NCBI RefSeq assembly: GCF_029626025.1
Contig: NZ_JARUBF010000001.1
Coordinates: 6,170,001-6,234,000 of the forward strand
Length of the DNA: 64,000 nt
Source: Solwaraspora sp. WMMD406
Lineage (GTDB): Bacteria > Actinomycetota > Actinomycetes > Mycobacteriales > Micromonosporaceae
Direction: 5' to 3'
Under the pieces are notes generated by a model. That model made no database searches and was not told where the DNA came from. It saw only the letters and a program-made list of their open reading frames with translations. The translations under genes and the position numbers were made by a program. Of the stretch, positions 45,282 through 54,070 are shown in pieces (positions within the stretch are counted from its first letter, which is position 1; each line of letters begins with the position of its first letter).

Positions 45282-45896
45282 TCAGCCGACGCGGAGTGCG
45301 GCGGCCATGGGTGGTGGTGGGCCGCCTCGACGCATCGACCACAGCGGCGGGCCGCCGGCCGGCAGGTTGGCCTTGCGTACGAGGTGGTAGCCGTGGCGGG
45401 TGTAGAACGCCTGGAACCGTGGGCTGCTCGCGTCGACCACCGCCGGCATGGCGATCCGGTCGAGCCGGATGTGGTGCGCGGCGAGCAGCGCCGCCCCGAT
45501 CCCCCGGCCGCGAAACCAGGGTGCCGCCGCCAGGAACGCCAAATGGTGGTGCCGGCCGACCGGCTCTAGCTGCGCGGCGGTGGACGCGTAATGCGTGTAC
45601 GGGCCGTGCCGGTCACCACACGCCCGCAACCGACGCCGCAGATGCTCCGCGCCGACGAGCCGATCGGCCGGATGCGGATACCAGATCGCCACCCCGTCCC
45701 GGTCGCCCGCGACGTCAACGATCCCGTGCCGTACCCCGAACTCCAGCTCGGCGGTGAAGAACTGGTGCATCGTCAGATAGCGGATCGCGTAGTCCCGCAT
45801 CGACCAGGCCACCACCGGGTCCAGCACGCACGACTGCGCCAACAACTCGGCCAGGGGTTCGACATCGGCGGCGGTCGCCGCCCGTACGGTCAGCAC
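45282..45896 (-). CDS. GNAT-family N-acetyltransferase
   Basis: A 204-residue GCN5-type acetyltransferase that would move an acetyl group from acetyl-CoA to an unknown amine. The acetyl-CoA site is LAFLAAAPWFRGRGIGAALL (motif A, R-G-x-G-I-G), preceded by a substrate-side half (LTVRAATAADVEPLAELLAQ) and followed by AFYTRHGYHLV. GTG 45896 was chosen because it overlaps the upstream stop (GTGCTGA), giving translational coupling; a GTG at 45911 is possible. Confidence 0.85.
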   Translation of the reverse strand: MLTVRAATAADVEPLAELLAQSCVLDPVVAWSMRDYAIRYLTMHQFFTAELEFGVRHGIVDVAGDRDGVAIWYPHPADRLVGAEHLRRRLRACGDRHGPYTHYASTAAQLEPVGRHHHLAFLAAAPWFRGRGIGAALLAAHHIRLDRIAMPAVVDASSPRFQAFYTRHGYHLVRKANLPAGGPPLWSMRRGGPPPPMAAALRVG

Positions 45897-46252
45897 GGCC
45901 GCCACGTCCACACCAGGAACCGGTCGAACAGCTCCGCCGCCGTCACGTCGGGCAGGTCGAACGCCGCTTCGGTCATCCGCTCCACCGCGTACGTCGCCAA
46001 CCCGACCGGCCCCAACACGGCCGCCAACTCCGACCTCGCCACCGGACACGGCCACAACCCGCCGCAGCCAGCGCACGACCAGGACGGCCGCACCGCCACA
46101 TGACCACCACCGCCGCTGTCGGCCGCCGGCTCCGCGCCGGTCACATCGCGGTACGCCGTAGCGCCGACCGCGCCGACCACAAGCTCCCCGTCATGGCGTA
46201 CGACCAGCACCCCACCACCACACTCGGCCAGGTCCCGCAGCATCCGTTTCAC
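45890..46252 (-). CDS. Hypothetical protein with a CxxC...C motif
   Basis: A 120-residue protein of unknown role. SWSCAGCGGLWPCPVARSEL resembles the short Cys-rich motif found at the end of many actinobacterial regulators (C-x2-C-x5-C), which may bind a metal. Flanking regions are ordinary. It sits between a small membrane protein and the GNAT gene, with both junctions overlapping, so three genes form one transcript. Confidence 0.6.
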   Translation of the reverse strand: MKRMLRDLAECGGGVLVVRHDGELVVGAVGATAYRDVTGAEPAADSGGGGHVAVRPSWSCAGCGGLWPCPVARSELAAVLGPVGLATYAVERMTEAAFDLPDVTAAELFDRFLVWTWRPC

Positions 46253-46485
46253 CGCGCCGACCGCCCCCGGTAGACCCCGCCACCGGCCGACGACGGACCC
46301 GACCGACCCGCGTCACCGGGCCGGCCGGTCGGGCTGAACCGCATCGAATGCCGAGGCGCGCACTCCGGACACCGCAACGTCGCCCCACACCCCGGACACC
46401 ACCGCTGCTTCAACTTGAAGGTGAAGAAGCCAAGCATGAATCCAGCAACTATGCCCATCGTCGTGAACACCAGCAGTCTTGCCAC
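46249..46485 (-). CDS. Small membrane protein with Cys-rich tail
   Basis: A 78-residue protein: one membrane helix (LLVFTTMGIVAGFMLGFFTF) followed by a basic, zinc-ribbon-like segment (RWCPGCGATLRCPEC, four Cys in CxxC pairs). GTG 46485 has a GGGAGA ribosome site; a longer frame to 46686 has none. It is first of the three-gene minus-strand set; its stop overlaps the next ATG. Confidence 0.6.
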   Translation of the reverse strand: MARLLVFTTMGIVAGFMLGFFTFKLKQRWCPGCGATLRCPECAPRHSMRFSPTGRPGDAGRSGPSSAGGGVYRGRSAR

Positions 46486-46641
46486 AGTCGTCTCCCGCAA
46501 GGTCGAACGGACACGGATCACGTGCCCACTGAGCGAACTCGCCCGATCTCCTTGTCGGCTACGGCGTCGCGGCGACGGCAGCAATCGGCTGACACTCGGG
46601 GCACCGCCGCTGTAGATCCACTGGTGCGCCATGATGAGGAA

Positions 46642-47682
46642 ATGCGGCTGCTGATCCTGGGCGGAACCTGGTTCCTCGGACGCCACCTGGCCGAGAGGGC
46701 GCTGGCCGCCGGCTGGGCGGTCACGACCTTCAACCGGGGTACGTCATCGGCCGATGTACCAGGGGTCTCCGCTGTTCACGGCGACCGAGAGAACCCCGAC
46801 GACCTCTACCGGCTAGCCGAGCGCGGGCCGTGGGATGCCGTCATCGACACCATCGGCTACGTACCGAACCAGGTCCTAGCCGCCGCGTCGGCGCTCGCCC
46901 CGGTGGTCGGGCACTATGTCTACCTCTCTACTGTCAACGTCTACACCGATTGGCCCGACCAGCCGCTCGACGAAGACTCACCGGTCTTCGACTGTCCACC
47001 TGACGCCGACGCCAACTTCGGTGCAGACCTCGGCTACGCTGGCCAGTACGGCGCGCTCAAAGCCGGCTGCGAGCAGGCGGTGACAGCGGCGGTCGGCGTC
47101 GACAAGGTAACGATCCTGCGCCCCGGCGTGATCCTCGGCCGCTACGAGTACGTCGGCCGGCTGACCTGGTGGCTCGCCCGCGCCGCCCGCAGCGGCCAAC
47201 TACTCGCACCCGCGCCGGCGACGCGACCGATCCAGCCAATCGACGTACGCGACGTCGCCGACTTCGCCCTACGCTGTGCCCACCTCGGCACATCGGGCGT
47301 CTTCAACGTCACCGCCCCGCCAGGCCATGCCACGTTCGCGGATCTGGTCACCGGCTGCATCGTCGCGACCGGGTCGGACGCCGACCCGATCTGGGCTGAC
47401 CCCGCCTGGCTGATCGCCCAGGGTGTTGAGCAGTGGACCGGGCTGCCGTTGTGGCGGACACATGCAGGAGTCTGGGCGGTGGACAGCACACGCGCGCAGG
47501 CTGCCGGGCTGCGCTGCGCACCGCTCACGGAGACGATCGACGACACCTGGGCCTGGCTGACCGAGGGTGGCAGCTGGGTCGTCGGCGAAGGCGAAGCGGC
47601 CCGCGCCGCCGACCACGGCCTGCCACAGGATCGCGAACGCGAACTGCTGGCCGAGTGGCGGCGCAGCTCAGACGCCAGGTAG
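46642..47682 (+). CDS. NAD-dependent epimerase/dehydratase (extended SDR)
   Basis: A 346-residue extended short-chain dehydrogenase. The nucleotide-binding motif is LILGGTWFLGRHLAERAL (GGTxFLGR variant of GxxGxxG), and the usual Tyr-x3-Lys is YGALKAGCE. STVNVYTDW supplies the active-site Ser/Thr region and ILRPGVILGR the strand before the sugar site. The substrate is not predictable; plant and actinobacterial relatives include isoflavone-reductase-like and RNA-binding cp31-type SDRs. ATG 46642 has a GATGAGGA site. It converges on the XRE regulator gene with a 15-bp overlap. Confidence 0.88.
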   Translation: MRLLILGGTWFLGRHLAERALAAGWAVTTFNRGTSSADVPGVSAVHGDRENPDDLYRLAERGPWDAVIDTIGYVPNQVLAAASALAPVVGHYVYLSTVNVYTDWPDQPLDEDSPVFDCPPDADANFGADLGYAGQYGALKAGCEQAVTAAVGVDKVTILRPGVILGRYEYVGRLTWWLARAARSGQLLAPAPATRPIQPIDVRDVADFALRCAHLGTSGVFNVTAPPGHATFADLVTGCIVATGSDADPIWADPAWLIAQGVEQWTGLPLWRTHAGVWAVDSTRAQAAGLRCAPLTETIDDTWAWLTEGGSWVVGEGEAARAADHGLPQDRERELLAEWRRSSDAR

Positions 47683-49050
47683 CGCCGGAAGTGCCGGCCG
47701 TGCGGCCACGAACGCTTCGGCCCGGTCGACGGTGGATCGGGCGATCGAGCTGTCACGCCACCTACGGTCGTTGAGTGAGCCTCGGAGACTGTCGATCCGG
47801 CCGATCAGCCCGGCGCGACGCCACTGCGGCGGCATCGCCCACACAGGCGTGAGCGTCGGCTCCACCGCGTCGAGTTGCCCACCGAGCAGCAGACAGACCG
47901 CCAAGTCGACGCGGGCCTCCGCCACGACCGTAGGCCACTGCGCCTGGGTCGCCGCCGCCAGATCGACCGCACGTCGCGCCGCGTCGGTGGCCTGCGCGAC
48001 CTGGCCAACCTGCAGCAGCGCCGTACCATCACAACGGGCCTGCTGCTCGACGGTGAACCCGAACTCACCGCCAACGAGGTCATGCAGTTCGTCACGACCG
48101 GCCTGGCTGCGGGCGTCCGCAGCGGTGGCGATCGCCGTCATGACCGCGTCAGCATTTCCCCGGTAGGCCAAGGCACGAGCAAGGACGCTGTACGCACGGA
48201 CCCGCGCGACACCGGCCGGGGCGAGGTCGGCGGCGGCCTGTGCGTACTGAACGGCATCGTCGACTTGACCGGTCCAGTAGGCGATGGTCGCCTGCATCCC
48301 TCGGGCGTAGGCACATGCACCAGCGTGGCCAATGATCTCGCCGTAGGCGTAGGCCGCTCGGGCGTACTGCATCGCCGGTGACCACAGACCGAGATCAACA
48401 CTTTCGCTGGCCAGCAACGCCGCCGCCTGGGCGACGATCAGGTACAACTCGGTCTGCTGCGCCGGCCGGCGGGTGTGCTCCAGCAGACGCACCGCGAGAT
48501 CACGGATCCGAAGGGTCTCGCCGACGATCTGCTGCAGCTCCAACTCCGGGAAGCGCCGCGCCAGCCGGCTGGCATCGTCGCGCAACTGCTCGATAGCAAC
48601 ATCTGACACTGCCAATGCACCTGCGTTCAAAGCATGTTCACGGGTCTCGTGCGCGGCCTGCACGATCGATCGGACGGCTCCGCCCTGACCAGGCTCCGGC
48701 GGTGTCTCCGGAATCACCTCGGCCGGGAACCGGCTGGCCATCTGATCAACCTTACGCCGGCGGTGCCGCGACTCGACACGGTCAAACGCCGCCAGCAAGT
48801 CACCACCGGCGTCCAGCAGCTTGTCCGCACGCTGCCAGAAGTCGCGTGGCGCCCGCTGACGACCGGTCTCCACGTTCGCCACACTGCTGCGGTGGTAGTG
48901 GATCACCGCCGACAACTGATGCTGCGTGTAGCCGGCCGCCTGCCGCAACACCGCCAACCGATGACCCAGCGCACGTCGCACCCGCAAAAGATCATCGACC
49001 GCTGACTCTTGATCAACCCGACCCTCGGACATACCTAAATAATCTCGCAT
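47668..49050 (-). CDS. XRE-family regulator with TPR-like domain
   Basis: A 460-residue protein. The helix-turn-helix is at about 30-80: RLAVLRQAAGYTQHQLSAVI, then SSVANVETGRQRAPRDFW. The rest is helical repeats of TPR type (ELYLIVAQAAALLASESVDL, GMQATIAYWTGQVDDAVQYA, TDAARRAVDLAAATQA), as in the many Streptomyces XRE-TPR regulators that control adjacent genes. ATG 49050 was preferred because GGGCGG lies upstream; ATG 49032 is possible. It is divergent from the glycosylase-radical SAM-kinase operon and is the probable regulator of it. Confidence 0.85.
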   Translation of the reverse strand: MRDYLGMSEGRVDQESAVDDLLRVRRALGHRLAVLRQAAGYTQHQLSAVIHYHRSSVANVETGRQRAPRDFWQRADKLLDAGGDLLAAFDRVESRHRRRKVDQMASRFPAEVIPETPPEPGQGGAVRSIVQAAHETREHALNAGALAVSDVAIEQLRDDASRLARRFPELELQQIVGETLRIRDLAVRLLEHTRRPAQQTELYLIVAQAAALLASESVDLGLWSPAMQYARAAYAYGEIIGHAGACAYARGMQATIAYWTGQVDDAVQYAQAAADLAPAGVARVRAYSVLARALAYRGNADAVMTAIATAADARSQAGRDELHDLVGGEFGFTVEQQARCDGTALLQVGQVAQATDAARRAVDLAAATQAQWPTVVAEARVDLAVCLLLGGQLDAVEPTLTPVWAMPPQWRRAGLIGRIDSLRGSLNDRRWRDSSIARSTVDRAEAFVAARPALPALPGV

Positions 49051-49259
49051 CCGCCGCCCTACGTAGAGACGCCGGTTGTCAACATTTTGTCGGAGGGCTC
49101 CGAAGATCACCTACACAGACCTTGGACCTATATGGTTTCCCCAAAGCTTCGTGACCAAGCCAGGCGCCCACACAGGTTCGCCCTGATCGAGTCATCCCGG
49201 ATTCGAGAATTTGCGATACCAGGGAGAACGCTTGGGCGCGATCCCGGCCAAGATATTCC

Positions 49260-49281
49260 AGGAGGTAGGAATATGAGATAA
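49260..49281 (+). promoter_or_regulatory. Minimal upstream ORF (ATG-AGA-TAA) with strong ribosome site
   Basis: AGGAGGT (about 49260-49266) is followed at a normal distance by ATG AGA TAA (49273-49281), a two-codon ORF. The real start of the glycosylase gene is 45 bp further on at 49327. A perfect ribosome site on a start-stop unit suggests leader control of the operon, though chance is possible. Confidence 0.4.
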
Positions 49282-49326
49282 TTTAGCACCCTGAGCCTTG
49301 ATCAACCGTTCGGAGACTTCACCGCC

Positions 49327-50133
49327 ATGCGCAACACGTTTGACTTTGTGATGACCGAGCACGCCGCCTGGCAACCGGCGAACGGCACCGTACAGCGAGT
49401 CCTCGTCCTTGACAACGGCGGCCGATGGTTGGCCTCACTCCAGAACGGCAAGCTGACTCTCGACCGTTTGACCGGCACTGGGGCTGGGCCGATTCACGAT
49501 GTCTTCACACTGCCGAACACGTTCGACGACGCTCCCGAGCTGGCAGACTCGCTACGCTCTCTGGGCTCGGTCATACGGCTTCGGAACCCGAGCCTATGGG
49601 ACGCGATCAGCACTGCGGTCATCCGGCAAGTCATCCGCGCCGGACAGTCGAAGAAGCTGTATCGGGCCTTCTGCGATGCGCATGGCGAGAAGATCCCCCT
49701 ACCGGACGGCAACTTGTACGCCCTATTCCCGGCACCAGAGATCGTGCTTGAGTTGAGCGATCACCAGTTCGGTTCCCTCGGGATGGCTTTCAAGCGTCGC
49801 CCCTTGCGGGCTGCCGCCGAGGCCTACCTGGAGCGTGGCTTCAAATGGCGTGAGCTTGTGCCCGATGTGCTCGTCGCCGAACTCCAGACCGTGCCGCGCA
49901 TCGGCCCATGGACCGCGCAGGCCGCCGTGGCTGACTGGTGCAACGACTGGTCGTTCTATCCCTACGCCGATCTGGCAGTGCGCACCTGGGCCAAGCGAGC
50001 TGCACCCTCACACGACTGGCCGGCCGACGAATCGGCTTTCGGTCGCACCTGGCGCGCGCTCGCTGGCGAACATCTCTGCTCGCTCACGCTGCTGACGCTC
50101 GCTTGGGGTTCCCGACATGGAGATATCGGCTGA
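49327..50133 (+). CDS. OGG-fold/HhH-GPD DNA glycosylase-like protein
   Basis: A 268-residue protein of the helix-hairpin-helix-GPD superfamily, the base-excision glycosylases. The C-terminal half has the hairpin LQTVPRIGPWTAQAAVADW and the downstream acidic position in YPYADLAVRTWA (candidate catalytic Asp). The N-terminal half (about 1-110) is a beta-rich region as in AlkA/OGG. A catalytic Lys of the bifunctional OGG1 type is not obvious in the hairpin (WTAQ), so it may be monofunctional. It overlaps the radical-SAM gene by 17 bp. The target base is unknown. Confidence 0.8.
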   Translation: MRNTFDFVMTEHAAWQPANGTVQRVLVLDNGGRWLASLQNGKLTLDRLTGTGAGPIHDVFTLPNTFDDAPELADSLRSLGSVIRLRNPSLWDAISTAVIRQVIRAGQSKKLYRAFCDAHGEKIPLPDGNLYALFPAPEIVLELSDHQFGSLGMAFKRRPLRAAAEAYLERGFKWRELVPDVLVAELQTVPRIGPWTAQAAVADWCNDWSFYPYADLAVRTWAKRAAPSHDWPADESAFGRTWRALAGEHLCSLTLLTLAWGSRHGDIG

Positions 50134-51586
50134 CCGTGCCGTGGCAGGCGCGGACATCACTCGCCCTCTTGACGCCCTGTTCATCAACGCGCCGCTACGC
50201 GACTACAGTCTCCGTCCCCGCGTGAACGACTTCACGCTGCCCGTGCTCGGCATGGGCTACATCGCCACCTACGCCAAACATCAGGGTTTCAACGTCGGCA
50301 TCATCGACGCCGAAGCCCTCGGGCTCGGCCTCAGCCAGACCGCGCAACTCGTCAACCGCCTGTCGCCACGCTGGGCAGGCTTCAACCTGCTCGCCCCGAC
50401 CTACGAGATCAGCGCCCGGATGGCGTCGCAGCTCGACCCGTCGATCAGCCTCATGCTCGGCGGCCATCAGGCCAAAGCCATGCCGACTGAGGCGCTAACC
50501 GACCCACGGTTCGCCCGCTGCGAGGCGTTGGTGCTGGGCGAAGGCGAAACACGAGTGGCCCAACTGCTTCAGGACCACCGCTTCCGCACCGAACTTCCGG
50601 GCGTGATGTGGCTCGACCCCATCCTGCGCACCCCGGTCACCGGCGGCAGCGTCGGTGCCGGGTACCACCTCGCGCCCGACATCAACCGTCTGCCGTTCGT
50701 GGATCGCGCGTTTCTGGCTGACGACCCGTACATCGCCGCTGACGGACGGCTGGAGGCGAACATGGTCGGGGCTCGGGGCCGCCCCTACGACTGCTCGTTC
50801 TGCGGAGCAGCCGTGTCAGCCAACCCTGACATCACCATCCGCACCCGCACGCCGGAGAACATCATCGAGGAAATGATGGACCTGCAGACAAGCTACGGGG
50901 TGACGGCCTTTCGTTTCGTCGACGATTTGTTCCTGGGGTACGAGCGCTTCATCCAACCCTGCATGGCCGCGTTCGCGGCAGCCGGCATCGGCGACCGCTT
51001 CGTCTGGGATGCGACCGGCCGCATCAACATCCTGCACCGCATGAGCGACGACATGCTGCAGACGTTGAAGCTCAACGGCTGCCGGGAGGTCGCACTCGGC
51101 ATCGAGTCCGGCAGCGAGCGACTGCTGAAACACATGGGCAAGCGCATCACCTCGGACATGACGCGCACTGTTGTCCGGCGCCTGACCGAACGCGGCATCT
51201 CGGTCAAGGGCTACTTCATCCTCGGGTTCCCGACGGAGACCCGGCAGGAGTTAGCGGAGACCGTGCGGCTCATCCACGACCTGTGGAAGACAACCGCCGA
51301 CCAGCCCGGACGCTTCCGGGCCAGCGTCTTCGAGTTCCGGCCCTACCCAGGCACACCTGAGTGGAAGCGACTCATCACGACAGGGAAGTACAGCCCGCAG
51401 CAGCTCCTGGACTACACCGCCGTGGACCTCACCGCCGGTGGCGTCGATGAGGCGATGCGCGGACGAGACGAGTTCAACTTCTCGGTCAACATCCAGTTCG
51501 GCGAGGCTCCCGTGCACGAGGTGCGAGCCCGACTGACGGAACTGTCCCGCGAACAGTTCCAGCGTTCGTTGGCGGTCTCCGCATGA
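50117..51586 (+). CDS. B12-binding-type radical SAM protein with altered cluster motif
   Basis: A 489-residue protein. Residues 15-150 form a cobalamin-binding Rossmann-like domain (LFINAPL...GYIATYAKHQGFNVGIIDA, LMLGGHQA, VLGEGETRV). The radical-SAM barrel follows: the expected CxxxCxxC reads R222-P-Y-D-C226-S-F-C229, so the first cluster ligand is Arg (CGC rather than TGC). The rest is conserved: FRFVDDLFL, EVALGIESGSERLLKHMGKR, and KGYFILGFPTET. The C-terminal region (about 400-489) is helical. It overlaps the kinase start (ATGA). Enzymes of this type methylate or rearrange unactivated carbons. Confidence 0.88.
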   Translation: MEISADRAVAGADITRPLDALFINAPLRDYSLRPRVNDFTLPVLGMGYIATYAKHQGFNVGIIDAEALGLGLSQTAQLVNRLSPRWAGFNLLAPTYEISARMASQLDPSISLMLGGHQAKAMPTEALTDPRFARCEALVLGEGETRVAQLLQDHRFRTELPGVMWLDPILRTPVTGGSVGAGYHLAPDINRLPFVDRAFLADDPYIAADGRLEANMVGARGRPYDCSFCGAAVSANPDITIRTRTPENIIEEMMDLQTSYGVTAFRFVDDLFLGYERFIQPCMAAFAAAGIGDRFVWDATGRINILHRMSDDMLQTLKLNGCREVALGIESGSERLLKHMGKRITSDMTRTVVRRLTERGISVKGYFILGFPTETRQELAETVRLIHDLWKTTADQPGRFRASVFEFRPYPGTPEWKRLITTGKYSPQQLLDYTAVDLTAGGVDEAMRGRDEFNFSVNIQFGEAPVHEVRARLTELSREQFQRSLAVSA

Positions 51587-52209
51587 ACCTGGAGCCTGGT
51601 CTCTTCGTCGTCGTCGAAGGGCCGAGCGGCGTAGGCAAAAGCACGGTGGTCGAACACCTACACGCCGACCTGACCACCCGTGACATCCCGGTCGTCGCCA
51701 CCAAGGAGCCGTCGGACTCAACGCTCGGCAAGCTGGCACGCCAGTGCACCGACGAATACCGCGGTTTGGTGCTCGCCTGCCTCGTCACCGCCGACCGGTA
51801 TCACCACCTGGAACACATCATCCGGCCTGCCCTCCGGACAGGCACCATCGTCGTCTGCGACCGGTATGTGCCGACATCTCTCGTGCTGCAGCGGCTCGAC
51901 GGCGTCGATCCAGAGTTCTTGACCCAGCTCAACCAGTACGCGGCCAAGCCCGACCTGACGGTCGTGTTGACCGGAGAACCGGAGCGCTCAGCCCAACGCG
52001 CGTCAGACCGTGGCATCTACAGCCGGTTCCACCATGGCGGAGCAGCAGCTCGGGTCGTCGAAGACCAGCTCTACCGAGACCTTGTACGCCAGCTTCGCGA
52101 GACCGATTCGGACGTGCTGCACCACGAGGTCACGGACGAACCGGCCGAGGCCGTGGCAGCCGTCGTGCTCGGTGCCGTACTGCAACGGTGGGAACAGCGA
52201 TCAGGCTGA
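51583..52209 (+). CDS. Thymidylate kinase-like nucleotide kinase
   Basis: A 208-residue dTMP kinase family protein. The P-loop is VVVEGPSGVGKSTVVEHL (K19), the substrate-site DRY motif is VVCDRYVPTSLVLQ, and a short LID with Arg residues is RASDRGIYSRF. Housekeeping Tmk proteins have the same plan; this one lies in an accessory operon, so it may phosphorylate a modified thymidylate or be a spare copy. Its start overlaps the radical-SAM stop. The last 9 bases overlap the convergent CYTH gene. Confidence 0.88.
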   Translation: MNLEPGLFVVVEGPSGVGKSTVVEHLHADLTTRDIPVVATKEPSDSTLGKLARQCTDEYRGLVLACLVTADRYHHLEHIIRPALRTGTIVVCDRYVPTSLVLQRLDGVDPEFLTQLNQYAAKPDLTVVLTGEPERSAQRASDRGIYSRFHHGGAAARVVEDQLYRDLVRQLRETDSDVLHHEVTDEPAEAVAAVVLGAVLQRWEQRSG

Positions 52210-52743
52210 GGCGAGGGCCGCGCGGACGAGGGAATCGTACGTTTCATCGGTACGGGACGCCGCGATCCCGAGCGAAGCAACGAACGCCGCCAACTCGGCC
52301 TGCACCGCCTCACCCGACACGCCGTCGGCCACCACGCGCTCCAACTCCAGGAACGTGCCCAGACTCGCGACCTCGTCCACGCACAGCTCACCAGCGGACA
52401 TCCTGGCGGTACGGCGTACTTTGGCGATCCGCACCGTTGCGCGGAAACCCATCGCCAGGATGGCGCTGTGCATCTGCTGGCGGTCGGTGACCTCCGCCTC
52501 GTACTCGTCACACGACAGGGCGTTCTCGGCGGGACGCTTGAGGGTGAAGGTGTGCCGCCCGTCGACGGTCCGCAGCCGCACGAAAGGGACGCCGAGCTTG
52601 CTGTCGCCGTACGACCAGTCCCCAGGCGCGTACGCCTGATCGTCCTGCACGACGGGCGCACCCAGCTCGATGCCGCATGCTGCAAGGGCGGCGAGCAGCG
52701 CCTCAGTGTCCTGGACGCGGTACTTGACCTCGACCTCGCGCAC
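52201..52743 (-). CDS. CYTH-domain protein (class IV adenylate cyclase/triphosphatase type)
   Basis: A 180-residue CYTH (triphosphate tunnel metalloenzyme) protein. The defining ExExK motif is the N-terminal REVEVKYRV; charged tunnel residues follow in FVRLRTVDGRHTFTLKRPAE, EYEAEV, VRIAKVRRTA and CVDEVASLGTFLELE. The family includes CyaB-type adenylate cyclases and inorganic or nucleoside triphosphatases. No CHAD domain is present. The GTG/ATG start region is close to 52743. It converges on the thymidylate-kinase-like gene. Confidence 0.88.
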   Translation of the reverse strand: MREVEVKYRVQDTEALLAALAACGIELGAPVVQDDQAYAPGDWSYGDSKLGVPFVRLRTVDGRHTFTLKRPAENALSCDEYEAEVTDRQQMHSAILAMGFRATVRIAKVRRTARMSAGELCVDEVASLGTFLELERVVADGVSGEAVQAELAAFVASLGIAASRTDETYDSLVRAALASA

Positions 52744-52982
52744 TGTGCCTCCGTCCCGCCATGCTGACGGCGCAGCTTCGCACGATCAGCACGGCAGAGC
52801 AAAGCAACGCGCCAAGGCGGGGCTGACGGCTCAAACCCGGGCGGCAGCTTACTCGGCCTACACCGGCCGCTGGCCGCAGACCCGTCCCGGCTCAGTCGAC
52901 GCGTATCGTGGTGGCCACCGGCAACTGCCGGGCGCCAAGACCGAAGTCAGCCCGTACGACGGCAACAGGTGGTGGTCGGTGC

Positions 52983-53363
52983 TCAGGCGGGTTCGGAGAC
53001 GTGGGCACTGACGATCCGCCAGCCGTCGTCAACCCGTACCCAGGTCTGTGACTGCCGGCCGGAGACGGTGCCGCCGGGATAGTCGAACCGGCAGGTGACC
53101 ACCGCGAAGTCGGTGCCAAATGTGGTCACCACGACGTCGTGCAGCCGCCGGCCGGGCGGCAACGGCGGCTGCGCCGCCCGCCAGCGGCGCTGCTCGTCGA
53201 TACCGTACTGATGATCGGCGATGCCGAACCGTACGGTGTGCTCAGACGACCAGAAGTAGTCGACGATCGCCGGCACATCGTTGTCGACCAAGGCCTTCTC
53301 GTAGCCGTCGAACGCCGCCCGGACCTCGGCGAGCACCCCCGGACGGTTGATCTCGGTGATCAC
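52983..53363 (-). CDS. hpxZ: HpxZ-type NTF2-like protein (oxalurate/ureide catabolism)
   Basis: A 126-residue NTF2-like (DUF3225) protein: [48 protein letters not shown], and [23 protein letters not shown]. HpxZ is linked to oxalurate breakdown in purine catabolism; its exact biochemical role is not firmly known. It is the last gene of the four-gene set and its start overlaps the stop of the second cysteine hydrolase (ATGA), supporting a shared pathway. Confidence 0.85.
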   Translation of the reverse strand: MITEINRPGVLAEVRAAFDGYEKALVDNDVPAIVDYFWSSEHTVRFGIADHQYGIDEQRRWRAAQPPLPPGRRLHDVVVTTFGTDFAVVTCRFDYPGGTVSGRQSQTWVRVDDGWRIVSAHVSEPA

Positions 53364-54070
53364 GCGACGGTGGCCGGGCCGAGAGCGGCGAGCAGGTCAG
53401 GCGACTCGGCGACCCAGCCGAAGATGCCGCCCTGCGCGGCGATCATCTCCAGCCCGACCTCGTGGAACCGCGGAAAATAGGAACCCACGCAGTCGGCGAG
53501 CACCAGACACTCGTAGCCTCGGTCGTTGGCTTCCCGGACCGTGGTGTGCACGCAGACCTCGGTGGTGACGCCGGTGACGATCAGGCTGGTGATCAACCGC
53601 TCGGCGAGCAGCCCGTCCAGGTCGGTGGCGTAGAAGGCCCCCTTGCCCGGCTTGTCGATCACCGGCTCGCCGGGTGCCGGAGCGAGTTCGTCGATGATGT
53701 CGTGGCCGTACTCGCCCCGGATCAGGATCCGGCCGTACGGGCCGGGGTCGCCGATCCGCTTGCTGGGCGCACCGCGCTGCAGCTTCGCCGGCGGACAGTC
53801 CGACAGGTCCGGCAGGTGCCCCTCGCGGGTGTGCACGATCGTCAACGCGGCCGCGCGGGCGGTCGCCAGGAGTCGGCGCAGCGGTGCGATGGTGCGCCGC
53901 AGTTCGCCGACGTCGTTGCCGAGGCTCTCGCCGAACCCGCCCGGCTCCAGGAAGTCGCGCTGCATGTCGATGACGAGCAGCGCGGTGGTCGCCGGCTCGA
54001 AGGTGTACGGACCCGGCCGGGCCGGTACCCGTACCAGTGGGGGTTGGTCTGTCGTCACGGCAGCAATCAT
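53360..54070 (-). CDS. Isochorismatase-like cysteine hydrolase
   Basis: A 236-residue cysteine hydrolase with the conserved Asp in [15 protein letters not shown], the Lys in [15 protein letters not shown], and the nucleophile in [20 protein letters not shown]. It is a paralogue of the next gene upstream, about half identical by eye, and close in layout to biuret/ureidoacrylate amidohydrolases. The pair may act on different ureido amides. ATG 54070 opens the family domain after a 24-residue leader. Confidence 0.88.
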   Translation of the reverse strand: MIAAVTTDQPPLVRVPARPGPYTFEPATTALLVIDMQRDFLEPGGFGESLGNDVGELRRTIAPLRRLLATARAAALTIVHTREGHLPDLSDCPPAKLQRGAPSKRIGDPGPYGRILIRGEYGHDIIDELAPAPGEPVIDKPGKGAFYATDLDGLLAERLITSLIVTGVTTEVCVHTTVREANDRGYECLVLADCVGSYFPRFHEVGLEMIAAQGGIFGWVAESPDLLAALGPATVA

